Shown: piece by piece, positions 10,470-19,900 of the stretch | Layout: each line of letters opens with the position of its first letter | Position numbering within the stretch: position 1 is the stretch's first letter | From: Symsagittifera roscoffensis | Lineage: Eukaryota; Xenacoelomorpha; Acoela; Convolutidae | NCBI RefSeq assembly: GCF_963678635.1 | Contig: NC_087067.1 | Span: 46,800,001 to 46,864,000 of the forward strand | Direction: 5' to 3' | Length of the DNA: 64,000 nt | The notes under the pieces: model-generated | Told to the model about the DNA's origin: nothing | Seen by the model: the letters and a program-made list of their open reading frames with translations, nothing else | Database searches by the model: none | Position numbers and translations under genes: made by a program

Positions 10470-10470
10470 G
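10428..10470 (-). repeat. (CAA)n tail of the LINE
   Basis: Fourteen uninterrupted GTT units on the + strand, i.e. CAA units at the 3' end of the - strand LINE. CR1-like elements often end in short tandem repeats instead of poly(A). It marks the insertion boundary with the PLE. Confidence 0.85.
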
Positions 10471-10516
10471 GGGATTCACAGCACTGCTGTTGGGATTCTT
10501 GGTCCCGGCGTCTTCT

Positions 10517-13354
10517 CTAAAACAATGTCCACTTGTTTCTGCACGTGATACAATCACAGAATAATTGCCACGTGCACGTTGTCATTTCTGAAAATCTCTC
10601 GTTTACAAATTTCCACATCGTGTTTAAAATTCTCGTCTTGAGGCCGATTCGTTTATCAAAATGAATATATGGTTCTAATCGGTTTACAATCCTACTGGTT
10701 CTGAAAACAAATTCGTTTCTCGCTTTTTCCGTTCTCACTTTTCGCATCTCAAAAATTTCTGTATCTCTAGCCCGTGTGGTTCGCCTGTTTAACACTATTT
10801 CATTTCGTTCATTAGAATCAAGACTGGCAAGAAGTAAGATGTTATTTAGCTGGATGAACATGGGCAGGGGTAAAATGTTTAGCAAGCGTAGTTCGTTGAT
10901 GTACACTCCCGTTTTATTTCCAGTGATCCAACGGATTACTTTCTTTTGAAATCGCTCCAACTGCAATTGATCCCCCCTCGATATATGTGTACATGAGAGT
11001 CCGTATAATAACACTGGGAGTATTAGTGACTTATACAGGCCTAACTTTACAAACGTATTTATCTTTGCTGATAGGTTTCTTCTCAGGAGGTACAGTACTT
11101 GGTTTGCCTTCTTTAATCTTGTTTCAATGTGTACCTTCCAATTTAAATCGCCCGACACAAAAATTTCCAGATCTTTCACAACCATCGATGTTCCAAGCAC
11201 TACACCAAAAAGCATAGAGTTAGCGTCTCCGCCCCTAAAACTTACTTTTGCACATTTATCTAGTGCTAATTCCATTTTGTTTTCAGTTACCCACTGCTGA
11301 ATTTTGTCCAGATCTTCTTGAATTTCAATTGATGTTTTTTTGATGGAAAGTAGTTTAAGATCATCCGCAAAAATATATGGTTCAGAGAATTTGAGTACTT
11401 CAGGTAGGTCGTTAATAAAAATGCAAAAGAGCAGTGGTCCTAAAAGTGATCCTTGGGGAACACCACTAGTGACTTCTAAAACTTTTGAGCTGATATTGTC
11501 TACTCGTACAAACTGTTTCCTGTTTTTCAAATAGTCATAGAGTACCTCTAACATGCAGCCTCCTATTCCTATAAGTGCAACTTTCTTAAGTAGATCAAAA
11601 TGCGGAACTTTATCAAAGGCTTTTGCAAAGTCAGTGTAGAATGCTACAATTTCTGCGTTTGAGTCATTGTCAAGCGCTTCATATATTTCTTTCAGGAAAG
11701 AGAGCATGTTTGTCAAAACTGATCTACCTTTAGTAAAACCGTGTTGATGTTTCGTCAAATACCAGGCAAAGTAAGGGTACAGGTCTTTGTATATACATTT
11801 TTCAAGGACTTTGCTGTCAATATTTAATAGCGATACTGGTCGATAGTTGTTCACCATTTTTCGGTCACCTTTTTTGTGAATAGGAGTAACTGCAGCTGTT
11901 TTCCATGAATCAGGTATTTTTCGAGGGCGTTTTACGTTTCTCAAAAGTTTGTTCATCGGTTTGCATATATTGCGGTTCGTTTTCTGAAAAAAGCTAGGTG
12001 GCAACCCATTTGGGCCGCGTGACTTTGTTACGTCCAGAGTTGATAAAATCTCACTGACTGTCTTTTTCGATATATCAGAATTCGTTAACAAGGGATTTTC
12101 AAATTGAATATCTCTAATACTAAAACTTTCTTTAGGATTAAAAACTGAATGAAAGAAGTCGTTTAGCATGTTGACTTGTTCGTTTGGATTTGTGCTTTCA
12201 ACTTCATCTTTTATGAGTAACTTAGGAAGACTTGTATGTTTATTCAAGTTCTTTAGGTGTTTAAAAATTACATTAGTGTTCCGTGTTCTAAACAATTCCT
12301 CTTGGTAGTTTTTCCTGTCCAATTCCGATGATTCAGTTACTAAATTTTCAAACAGTTTAACTTGTTGTCTTCTGTAGTTGGTCGGTTTGAGTATACATGA
12401 TTGCCGTTTTGTTTGTAACTTTTTGATCAAATTTGAAGTGCTACTTGTTATCCAAGGTGGAAGTGATTTCCTATGTCTTGTTCTGAGAGGCACAAAACTC
12501 TTAATGATTTCATCCAAATATTGGGTGTACTCCTCATGCATTTTGTTAATGTTTGTGTGGCATACTGGTTCAAATGGGTTCTCGTTTATAAAATTGTTTA
12601 TTCCTTCAAAATCGGCATTTCCAAAACTTCTAAAATTTTCCAAGTATGGTTTCGGCTCTGATACCGTGCATTCAATAGACAACATTATGGCATTGTGATC
12701 TGAGCAGTCATAAATCTTGGAAACGTTAAAATTTTGTTCGGCACTTGTATAGCAATTCCGATAAAAGGCTACGTCTAGTATGTTCTTCACACATGTTGGG
12801 AAATCTATCGCCTGCCTAAAGAGTCCATTTTCAAAAATTTGCAGTATTTGGTTTTCTTCCTCGTCAGTACTGGTGAGGGTGTTCCAGTTTGTTTCTGGGA
12901 AATTTAAATCCCCACATAAGAGAAGCGGTTTGTTTTTAGGAATGGCTTTGATCAGTTGTTCAAATTCATGCACTTTGTATCTGTAATTACTGTTTTTTGG
13001 CGGATTGTAGAATGAGCCAATTATCATTTCAGTTTGATGAAGTTTTATACTACATAGCACACATGAATCAGGAATGTCATGTTTGGTGGATAAGTCCTCG
13101 GTAATTAGACTATTCTTGACAGCTATTAGGCTGCCTCCGTGACAGTTTTTACCACTCACAATAGCTCTATCAGATCTATAGATGTTATATTCACTTAAAA
13201 AAAGCTCTGATGATTGAATATTCTCGTTAAGCCAAGTTTCGCTTAAGCATATGACATTAAAATTTCCAACTGCAATTGCATTTGCTAGCTTAGTTCTTCT
13301 CTCTATGTTGATTAGGCTTCTAGTATTTAGTTGCAGAATGTTGAGGAATCCTAG
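10517..13354 (-). CDS. LINE ORF2: APE endonuclease and reverse transcriptase
   Basis: 945 codons open from just after the ORF1 UGA to a stop at 10517. The endonuclease comes first: QLNTRSL (about codon 9) and CLSETWL (about 37-43, catalytic Glu), then GGSLIAV, IGSFYNPP, LLCGDLNFPE (Asp/Asn) and CSDHNAI (terminal Asp-His). The reverse transcriptase follows: RGPNGLPPSF, TPIHKKGDRKMVNNYRPVSL, FYTDFAKAFDKV (motif A), TSGVPQGSLLGPLLF (motif B) and YIFADDLKLL (motif C, about codon 663). All catalytic residues are present. There is no ATG in the first 109 codons, and the catalytic Asn and Glu lie before that, so ORF2 is probably expressed by reading through the UGA at 13355-13357. The C-terminal part is conventional for CR1-like elements. 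Confidence 0.85.
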   Translation of the reverse strand, partial: LGFLNILQLNTRSLINIERRTKLANAIAVGNFNVICLSETWLNENIQSSELFLSEYNIYRSDRAIVSGKNCHGGSLIAVKNSLITEDLSTKHDIPDSCVLCSIKLHQTEMIIGSFYNPPKNSNYRYKVHEFEQLIKAIPKNKPLLLCGDLNFPETNWNTLTSTDEEENQILQIFENGLFRQAIDFPTCVKNILDVAFYRNCYTSAEQNFNVSKIYDCSDHNAIMLSIECTVSEPKPYLENFRSFGNADFEGINNFINENPFEPVCHTNINKMHEEYTQYLDEIIKSFVPLRTRHRKSLPPWITSSTSNLIKKLQTKRQSCILKPTNYRRQQVKLFENLVTESSELDRKNYQEELFRTRNTNVIFKHLKNLNKHTSLPKLLIKDEVESTNPNEQVNMLNDFFHSVFNPKESFSIRDIQFENPLLTNSDISKKTVSEILSTLDVTKSRGPNGLPPSFFQKTNRNICKPMNKLLRNVKRPRKIPDSWKTAAVTPIHKKGDRKMVNNYRPVSLLNIDSKVLEKCIYKDLYPYFAWYLTKHQHGFTKGRSVLTNMLSFLKEIYEALDNDSNAEIVAFYTDFAKAFDKVPHFDLLKKVALIGIGGCMLEVLYDYLKNRKQFVRVDNISSKVLEVTSGVPQGSLLGPLLFCIFINDLPEVLKFSEPYIFADDLKLLSIKKTSIEIQEDLDKIQQWVTENKMELALDKCAKVSFRGGDANSMLFGVVLGTSMVVKDLEIFVSGDLNWKVHIETRLKKANQVLYLLRRNLSAKINTFVKLGLYKSLILPVLLYGLSCTHISRGDQLQLERFQKKVIRWITGNKTGVYINELRLLNILPLPMFIQLNNILLLASLDSNERNEIVLNRRTTRARDTEIFEMRKVRTEKARNEFVFRTSRIVNRLEPYIHFDKRIGLKTRILNTMWKFVNERFSEMTTCTWQLFCDCITCRNKWTLF

Positions 13355-13357
13355 TCA
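13351..13357 (-). promoter_or_regulatory. in-frame UGA with CUAG readthrough context
   Basis: On the - strand ORF1 ends CAG CAT TGA and ORF2 continues in the same frame CTA GGA TTC CTC. UGA followed by CUA-G is a well-known leaky stop context in animals and viruses. The 65 codons after it are open and encode conserved endonuclease residues. Confidence 0.7.
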
Positions 13358-14113
13358 ATGCTGGGGTTCCTGAACTTCAGTGTCAATAGTTACTTTCACA
13401 CCATCATTGAACAATTCTAGATTCCTTATTTTCAGCTTTTCGCGAGGAACGCCTTCATCTAGTAGTTGTCTTCGTTTCTTAAGGATTTCGTTCTCTTTAA
13501 TTGCACTCTCTTTGGTCAATGCTGGTAGCAGGTAGACCTCTTTTTCGACCAATTGTTCTCGCTTTTCTCGGCTTTTTGCTAGTACTAGTCGTGCTTCATG
13601 TTCGCTAGGTACAGTTACCAGCAGTGTTCTTGGCTTCATTCGATTACGATCAAATTTTCCCAGTCGTTTTAGTTCTATTATTTTCGGCTTCACTCCAATT
13701 ATGTCTAGTATTTCGTTTACTTCGTCATTTGTTGGGACAAGGTTTTCTCCTTTTGTTTTCTCAGGGTCCTCTTTGATCCCTTGTATCCTAAAACTTTGAT
13801 TTATGTTGTGATCAGAGTTAGATCTGGCAGCATGTTGAGTGGTTTGAGCTTGATTTATCCGGGTGGTGGTTTCAGCAGCTACAACGGCACTATAAGTTTT
13901 TTCCACTTTATCGCATGTCGTTTTCATTGCATTTCCAATTTTTTGATCTACTAAATCGGTAAGTCTTCTTTCCATGCTTTTAAGGCTTTCAGTTACATCA
14001 ATGTTTGAGAGCTTCTCGTCTATGTTGGCCAGGGTTTTGCATCTTATAAAGTTGTCTCGTTCATTATTTTGCACACAAGTATTACAAAGCAACATGACAT
14101 TCGGCTTAAGCAT
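13355..14113 (-). CDS. LINE ORF1, 5'-truncated
   Basis: 252 codons ending at the UGA shared with ORF2. It begins at MLLCNTCVQNN, whose C-x2-C is the last ligand pair of a PHD-like finger; the rest of the finger lies beyond the 5' truncation. A coiled-coil-like segment follows (about residues 29-60, LSNIDVTESLKSMERRLTDL). Then comes a basic/RRM-like C-terminal region (FRIQGIKED, IIELKRLGKFD, RTLLVTVPSEHEARLVLAKS), the usual plan for nucleic-acid chaperone ORF1 proteins of CR1-like LINEs. The frame has no internal stop. The ATG at 14113 may not be the native start. Confidence 0.8.
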   Translation of the reverse strand: MLKPNVMLLCNTCVQNNERDNFIRCKTLANIDEKLSNIDVTESLKSMERRLTDLVDQKIGNAMKTTCDKVEKTYSAVVAAETTTRINQAQTTQHAARSNSDHNINQSFRIQGIKEDPEKTKGENLVPTNDEVNEILDIIGVKPKIIELKRLGKFDRNRMKPRTLLVTVPSEHEARLVLAKSREKREQLVEKEVYLLPALTKESAIKENEILKKRRQLLDEGVPREKLKIRNLELFNDGVKVTIDTEVQEPQH

Positions 14114-14115
14114 AT

Positions 14116-14792
14116 GGAACTGAATTGAAGGAACTGTTCACCGGGTTTTCCGCTGTACGTCAACATGGGAAGAATTTGATAAAGCCATGAAAATCAACCT
14201 TGAGCAGTGGTTGGATAACCAAAATCCGGAAAGTTGGTCGTCGCGGGTTGCATCCCATGCCCTTGAAAAGATCATCAGCGAGGGCAAAAACAAAAAGAAC
14301 ATGGCTGAGAAAAAGAAGCCCTGTGATTATAGCAGTGATTCACCACCCATCTTGATGGTCCAATATAGGGGGAATCACAGTCAGACATTAGCAAAAAAAG
14401 TGCGCGATATCACCAATGCGCTGATAATATTCACGACGAGGAAATTGAAAACTTATATGCCCTCTCTAAAATCCTCCTTTTCCAGTGAACTTAAATCAAA
14501 AGTGGTGTACAGACTTGAATGTTGTGGGTGCAAATCCATCTATGTTGGCCAGACGGTCCGATATCTCATCAAAAGGGTTGAGGAACACCGAAAAGAGGAT
14601 ACCCCAGTTGGACAGCATATAAGGCAGTGTGGTAGTGAGCGTGGTAAGTCTGAGTTTAATTGGAAAATAATCGACCAGGCGTCCAGCAGCATCAAGTTAC
14701 TTACATTAGAGACGCTGCACATTAGGAAAGAGAGACCGGCAATTAACACGCGCGACGAGTTTAGAAGTAGGGAGCTGACATTAAGGCTATAG
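14116..14792 (+). pseudogene. PLE thumb, linker and GIY-YIG endonuclease
   Basis: Resumes the PLE frame after the LINE: IEGTVHRVF, TSTWEEFDKAMKINLEQWL, NPESWSSRVASHALEKII, then a basic linker and IIFTTRKLKTYMPSL. The endonuclease is KVVYRLECCGCKSIYVGQTV (C-C-x-C zinc ligands and the Y...YVG core), then R-x-x-E, a conserved H (EEHRK) and GQHIRQCG, ending with TLHIRKERPAINTRDEF. This fits the GIY-YIG domain found at the C-terminus of classical PLEs. The ATG at 14187 is only an internal Met; in an intact element this is the C-terminal part of the polymerase. Confidence 0.8.
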
Positions 14793-15136
14793 TTCCAGAA
14801 TCGAAAAATTCCGGCTAAAACAACAAAATTTTGAAACAACTTACATGTTAGCATAAAAATAAGCCACAAAACGAAAATGTGAAAATAAAAATGAAGAAGA
14901 CTCAGAAATTTGTTACAAAATGTTTTAAAATGTTACATAATAGTTGTTACATAATTTCAGTGATGTTTGTAAAGTTTTGATTGGTTGAATTTTTAAAATT
15001 TTGAAGTAATGATGTGTGTGACACTTTTTATGATCTTTGATCATTTTGTACAGATAGTTTAGAATTTTTAAAACCTGAAGATGCACAAAATGTACGAAAA
15101 CGTTTGTTTGAATTTACAATTTTAACGCATTCTCAA
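14785..15136 (+). repeat. 3' terminal repeat (pLTR) of the PLE
   Basis: Same sequence and orientation as 7331-7684. It overlaps the last codons of the endonuclease frame and ends where an inverted PLE fragment begins. Confidence 0.85.
15068..15113 (+). ncRNA. candidate hammerhead-like core in 3' pLTR
   Basis: CTGAAGA at 15075-15081, then GCACA/TGTAC (one mismatch compared with the 5' copy) and GAAA. It is the second copy of the motif at 7622-7646. The mismatch would weaken stem II. Confidence 0.3.
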
Positions 15137-15149
15137 TTGACTTTGATTT

Positions 15150-15490
15150 CCTCGATATTGAAGCATGAGCATCAGGGGTTTCTCGTCTCGCTTGTCCTGG
15201 TTTCTGTCTTTATTGGTATTATTTTTGCTGCAATAATTTTTTCGAGTGTTTCCGACTCAACTTTGGATGACCACTCCTCTGGGTTTTGATTTTCTTCCAT
15301 TGCTTTGCAGCGTTCCGATTTCTCTTGTACTGTAATGGTGCACAACTTCTGAAGTTTAGAAGCGTGCCAGTATCCGTTGGTTTTTGGTACCATCCAAATT
15401 TAACTTGCCTGTTGCCATCTACATTTATATTAATGTCTAGAAAAGCCAAGTCACCGTTCTCATTTAGTGTTTCAAGCTTGAATTGTAATT
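15150..15490 (-). pseudogene. inverted PLE fragment, post-catalytic RT region
   Basis: On the - strand: KLETLNENGDLAFLDININV, FGWYQKPTDTGTLLNFRSCA, PLQYKR, and in a shifted frame EENQNPEEWSSKVESETLEK. These match the main PLE thumb region. The stretch between PLQYKR and the EENQNP block found in the main copy is missing here. It joins the 3' terminal repeat of the main element tail to tail. Its upstream part continues at 16139-16225 after a nested insertion. Confidence 0.7.
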
Positions 15491-15716
15491 TAAGTCAAGT
15501 CAAGTCATGTTTTTTTATGACCATTAGGCAGTGCCTCTTGCGGTCATTTCAAATGTTTTTTTTCCCTATCTCCGTTCGAATTCGTACATGTCAATTCCAA
15601 TCGCTTTCCACTGTTTGTCCAGTTTCCACTTGAATTCGTCGATGGTCTTGCTTTGCACTGTTTCCTGTGGCAGATTGTTCCATTCGAATTTAGAGTGAAT
15701 TTCGTAGGCTGCATGC
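15491..15716 (-). pseudogene. LINE 3' end inserted in the inverted PLE fragment
   Basis: On the - strand the frame reads FEWNNLPQETVQSKTIDEFK, WKLDKQW and stops at 15566. W-N-x-LP followed by F-K-x-x-LD-x-x-W is the usual C-terminus of CR1/Jockey-like polymerases. A short 3' UTR with an A run follows, and the copy ends in a small tandem repeat (AAGTC units on the + strand at 15492-15507). It splits the PLE fragment at 15490/16139 and is severely 5'-truncated. Confidence 0.55.
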
Positions 15717-15723
15717 AATACCA

Positions 15724-16137
15724 GGTGGGTATTCACGAGTACCAAAATGATAAATCAGTCCCATTTGTACCAAAATAAAAAATCAATCGCGTTAGTACCA
15801 AAAATATTCAATTGGCCTAAGACTATTAAGCCGACTACTTTAAGCTCTTGGTTTAAGGTCGCCGGTGGGCGCGCGTCGCCGCTTTGCGGCGATAACCGGC
15901 TCTAATTTTCGTATAGAGTCCTACCCTCTGTTGGCAAGCTCGCAACACGTTGGCGCGACTGCGGTGGTCACTATTCTGCTGTTTAGTTTTCTTCTGTTTG
16001 AACAGATGGAAATTAATGTAATAATTCGTTGGCTCACAATTCGACCAATCAGAAGTCGAGTTGAATAATTTTGGTACAAATGGGACCGATTTTTCATTTT
16101 GGTACAAATGACCGTTGGTACAAATGGGACGTTACCC
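15724..16137. mobile_element. MITE with GGTACAAATGGGAC inverted ends
   Basis: The left end has GGGTATTC, then GTACCAAAATGATAAATC and GTCCCATTTGTACCAAAAT. The right end is the inverted equivalent with GGTACAAATGGGAC repeated and ending in TTACCC. Flanks share AATACCA (15717-15723 and 16138-16144), a likely 7-bp target duplication. No transposase. The middle is GC-richer (CGCCGCTTTGCGGCG near 15874). Confidence 0.65.
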
Positions 16138-16138
16138 A

Positions 16139-16225
16139 ATACCACGCTCGGGTCGCCTTTAACAGTCGTTACAATATCGTCTACATATCGTAGGAAAAGC
16201 TTCACACCTCTCATTTTCAACTATC
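16139..16225 (-). pseudogene. inverted PLE fragment, RT motif C
   Basis: On the - strand: MRGVKLFLRYVDDIVTTVKG, then DPSVVL. This is the catalytic motif C block of a PLE polymerase and is the upstream continuation of the fragment at 15150-15490. The residue string before motif C (KMRGVK) shows no PHD finger immediately upstream, unlike the main copy. Confidence 0.65.
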
Positions 16226-16263
16226 TTATTTATTTACTCGTGTCGAGTTGCGTGGTTACATGT

Positions 16264-16465
16264 CAGTATTTAGACAGCCGCGTATTCATACTGGTCAGTA
16301 TTTAGACAAATACTGTTTCAACCAATCAGAATCGAGACAAAGAAGAAATTAATAAATAATTATTATTTATTTTGGATTATTTATGTTTTTTTCTCGATTC
16401 TGATTGGTTCATACAGTATTTGTCTAAATACTGACCAGTATGAATACGCGGCTGTCTAAATACTG
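16264..16465. mobile_element. hairpin MITE upstream of Ariadne
   Basis: Two 75-base arms are nearly perfect inverted copies: the left begins CAGTATTTAGACAGCCGCG, the right ends CGCGGCTGTCTAAATACTG. The arms enclose a short A+T-rich loop. There is no coding sequence. It lies 250 bp upstream of the Ariadne ATG. Confidence 0.85.
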
Positions 16466-16668
16466 GCTGCACTCCGAGTTTAGTGTTCTTAGTGAAGGAA
16501 CGTAGCTTCTATCGAGTTTAGTTGTTAACTTATCAATGCTAATCATTTCCTTTTTAACATTGTCACTTCCAAATCTAGAAATTTCCAAGGGTGTTGACTG
16601 GAATATGTGATGAAGGGACGCCTGACTGAAACCTCGCCTACTATCATACTTTTGACTTTCGGATTATA
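16466..16668 (-). other. antisense open frame, unrecognised
   Basis: On the - strand the sequence from about 16668 to 16466 is open for 68 codons (for example FQSTPLEISRFGSDNVKKEM) and runs into the hairpin MITE, stopping at 16424. A pyrimidine-rich tract ending in AG lies just upstream of it, so it could be an exon of a neighbouring - strand gene. I do not recognise the peptide. Confidence 0.2.
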
Positions 16669-16714
16669 ATATAGAAAAAGAAAGAAAACTTTAGATCTTT
16701 GTTATGGTTATACA

Positions 16715-16930
16715 ATGGACAGCAGTTTATATGATGAAAATGATAATCTCGGGTTTGAGTGCGATGAAGAGGAGTATGATTCTGACTTCGTTGAGCCGTC
16801 CGACGACGAAGACTTAGAAATTTCGCAAACAGATATCGAAAGTGATCGTCTGCTAGTCAAACATATCCGAGCTGAAGATGTCGTCAAAGAAATGAACATT
16901 GAAATTGAAAAGGCTCGAGGCGTGATAGAG
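16715..16930 (+). CDS. ARIH1: Ariadne exon 1: acidic N-terminus
   Basis: 72 codons from the ATG, ending in GAG before a GTTTGG donor, phase 0. The peptide is rich in Asp/Glu (for example [19 protein letters not shown]), as in Ariadne N-termini, and ends with the start of the UBA-like domain ([16 protein letters not shown]). The start is chosen because the acidic region begins right after it. Confidence 0.85.
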
Positions 16931-19900
16931 GTTTGGTTATGTTGAAATAAGATTATTTTCAGACTATTCGACCAGTCCTTATAAATAGGTTCTTGATCAA
17001 AAATGTTTTCTAAATGTTATCAAAAAACTGATATGAAAAAAGAGTGAAGTAATGTTGATTAGCATGATAACTTTCTGACCTTCTGATTAAAAAATAGTTA
17101 GATCTTTTTTTATTGAGCCTTCAAGTGATAGATAGATTTCACTGTTTTAGCGGTCGTATACTAGTACTCGCCTCTTGCTCTCCTCTTACAACTGGGATGC
17201 TCAGAAGTGCATTGATCACTACTTCGCCAATCAGGCTGGAGTTTCGAGTGATACCGAAGCAAGGCAGAATTCACCTAAAGTCAAGAAAATGATATTCGGT
17301 TTTGATGTCGCTCAAAGTCCACAGACACATTTTCTAACGGTACATTCTTTTCCAACGATATATGCTTTACTTGTTCAATAAATATTAGGTCAATAAAAGT
17401 GTTTTTACTATCAATTTAGTGTCTTTTAAGGTCAACTATAATAGTGACCTGGTGCTATCCCCACTTCCACAAGATAATTCAGCCGAACAACAGCAGTCAT
17501 CCGACGTAGCAAATTGTCTTATTTGTTTCGATGATTTACCACTCTGCTCCTCAGTCTTTGGTTGCCCATATTGCTACCCGGCTCCTGTTTCGGAAACCGA
17601 ATTGCCCCCATCTATGCCGCCTTTTTGCCCAAGCGCTGGGATTTTCAGGGTCCGTGGGTGTCGTCACATTTGCTGCAAAGACTGTGTCATCAGATATTTA
17701 GAGGAGAAAATCAGTAATGTAGGTCGAGCTGATGTAAGTTGCCATGATTTCGATAAAAGCAGTTTGGAATTGACCGATTCTTTTTTAATTTCTAACACTA
17801 ATGATTAACTGCGCAATCATTTTAGCGAGTGTTCTGTCCCGAAAGCGACTGCAAGAATGTCATTGATGATGACTTGATAATGTTAGTAGGTATAAACCAA
17901 GGAACATTTCTGGGAAATTTTTTTCATGACTCGAAAAAAGTTGATGATTGTGTTTTGTTTTTAGAAAGTTGCTTGAGGGAAAAACGAAGGCGGTTCAGCA
18001 GTATAATCAGTTAATGGCAAACAATTTTGTCCAGGTAAAATTTTAATCATGGTAAATTTATTTCGTTTATTATCGCTAAATATTTGAGAAATCAACCTTA
18101 AGGCTTCTGGCAATGCTCAAACTTCGAGGCTTTAGAAAAGCGCTTGAAAAGACTGACTATTCTGTTTTTTTTCGATGATGAGTAGGGGTTTTCATAAGGT
18201 GACAATTATCAAAAGCTGAGATTCTGCTATTTAGTTACACTTCAACAATTTTTGTCATGTCTCACAGAATAAGGCCTATTTTTACACCATTCTGGCCTTG
18301 TATTACGGTTTTAAATGGTAGAAACATATCACTTGAAATTGGAGATTTTGTGAAGTTTGAAGTTGTTAAGTTCCTTATGTCGTTGTGCTTGAAGGGCAAC
18401 CGATTGATGCGCTGGTGTTCGTCGCCGGAGTGCACTTATGCAATGAAAGCAGACCAAACACTGATGAAGAAGGCGGAGTGTGTGTGTGGAAAGGTGATCT
18501 GCTTTAAGTGTGGCAGAGACTGGCACGATCCAATGCAGTGTCACTTGCTGGACAAGTGGATGCTAAAGTACACGACAGACAGCGAGAATGCACAGTACAT
18601 AGTTGCAAACACCAAGGTACCTCTAAGTGCATTTTTCCCTTTTGTGTCTCTTGCTTGCTGAGCATCTGGTGTTAATTGTCTTGGCAATTACGCTTAGGCT
18701 CAAGATTTAGGCTCTTAGATTTAGTCGGAATAGCTAGTATTAATCAATGCACTAACTTTACCAATTTTTCCGAATATATTTAGAATAAACAGAAATAATT
18801 GTTGTCGAACAAGATTGGTTAAAATTACTTGAAGTGTTTTCTTACGTTTGAAACAATTTCGGAACATAGTTTTCTGAAAATAATCTGTAAAAACTTTGGT
18901 TTTTTCTTCTTGGAGTTTTCAAGATTATGTCTGATAAGATATAATTACACAAGCAAAGCTTGTGTGATAATACGAACACTCTGTTTTTTCCTGCCTAAGT
19001 CGCAAATATTAGTGCTCTTTTTGAAAAAGCTCACTAATTGCAGTGTATGCATAAGATCAGTAACTAGCGATTAAGTACAGCCAATGCCAAGGATATTAAC
19101 GCAGATTATTATATTACAAATAGAACTTTAGCTTTAAGGCATCATGGATCTGTAGCGTAGAGGTAGGGAAGGGGACCAGCAGCAAAATAAGAGGGTTCGA
19201 ACCTTGGCAGGGTCAGATGTTTTAAATGAAATTTTTCGTATACTAGTTAAAATGCGTCCGCTCTATAGTTTGAGGCATGCTAGTTGGTAAGTTTTTTTTT
19301 TTTCAAATTGACTGGTACTGCTAATGCGTCATAATTGGCTTGCGTCACTTAGCAATTATGTAGACTCATAATTGGCGTGCGTCACTTATGAAATTTTGTA
19401 GACTCAAAGTTATACCCATTCAGTTTTTCCCAGTAGCATTATCGGTCATATTTTTGCTGAGTGCAATTTGGCCTCTGTGTAATTGATGTGATTGAACTAT
19501 CATTAAAGACGCGAGCTAGTGAGCGTAGTGGTAGGTATATAACGAATGTGCTTTTTTTTGGACACAACTCGCCAATAAAAGTGATCATTTGGTGGTACTT
19601 TTGCTGCATACCATTGAAAATTTAATAGCATTTAGTCTATCTGGTTTATTGGTGGCAAGTATTTGTATGTTTTCAAGCGGCCACGGTGCAGATGCGAGAA
19701 TAATTTCTGCACAAAGCAAAATTTTTCAAGGCTTGTTTTTACACTATTTTTCCTTTTTTTAAATCTTTTTAAAGCGTCTTTTAGCTCTTCGCCCCCATCT
19801 TTTATGAACCTCATTTTTTGGTGTAACGAGTGGCTTCACAAATTTAAGTGCGAAGACCAAATATGTTTGATGTAGCCTCATAAGTTTTCATGTCATAGCT

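Larger units (their letters stand above)
10428..14115 (-). mobile_element. CR1-like LINE, 5'-truncated, inserted in PLE
   Basis: On the - strand the order is ORF1 (partial), a single UGA, ORF2 (endonuclease and reverse transcriptase, open throughout), a short 3' UTR and a (CAA)n tail (seen as (GTT)n at 10428-10470). The PLE reading frame stops at LQYKR before it and resumes with IEGTVHRVF just after it (near 14126), so the LINE landed in the PLE thumb region in antisense. No clear target duplication is visible, and a few PLE bases seem lost. The open 946-codon ORF2 makes this one of the younger elements here. Confidence 0.85.
7331..15136 (+). mobile_element. Penelope-like element with terminal repeats
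   Basis: Direct repeats of about 353 bases at both ends, an upstream ORF, a PLE-type reverse transcriptase (DGLAMGAS motif B, RYVDDI motif C, LHPNLQF and LAFLDLQI after it) and a GIY-YIG endonuclease at the 3' end together identify a Penelope-like element. Total length is about 7.8 kb, of which about 3.7 kb (10428-14115) is an antisense LINE inserted into the thumb region. The coding part also has a frameshift near 9113 and a local rearrangement near 9640-9665, so this copy is inactive. Inverted PLE fragments lie on both sides. Confidence 0.85.

Noticed and set aside
19146-19215. Possible tRNA gene with intact A and B boxes
   Set aside because: The acceptor stem has mismatches and no proper anticodon arm can be drawn, so it is listed as a SINE head or pseudogene.
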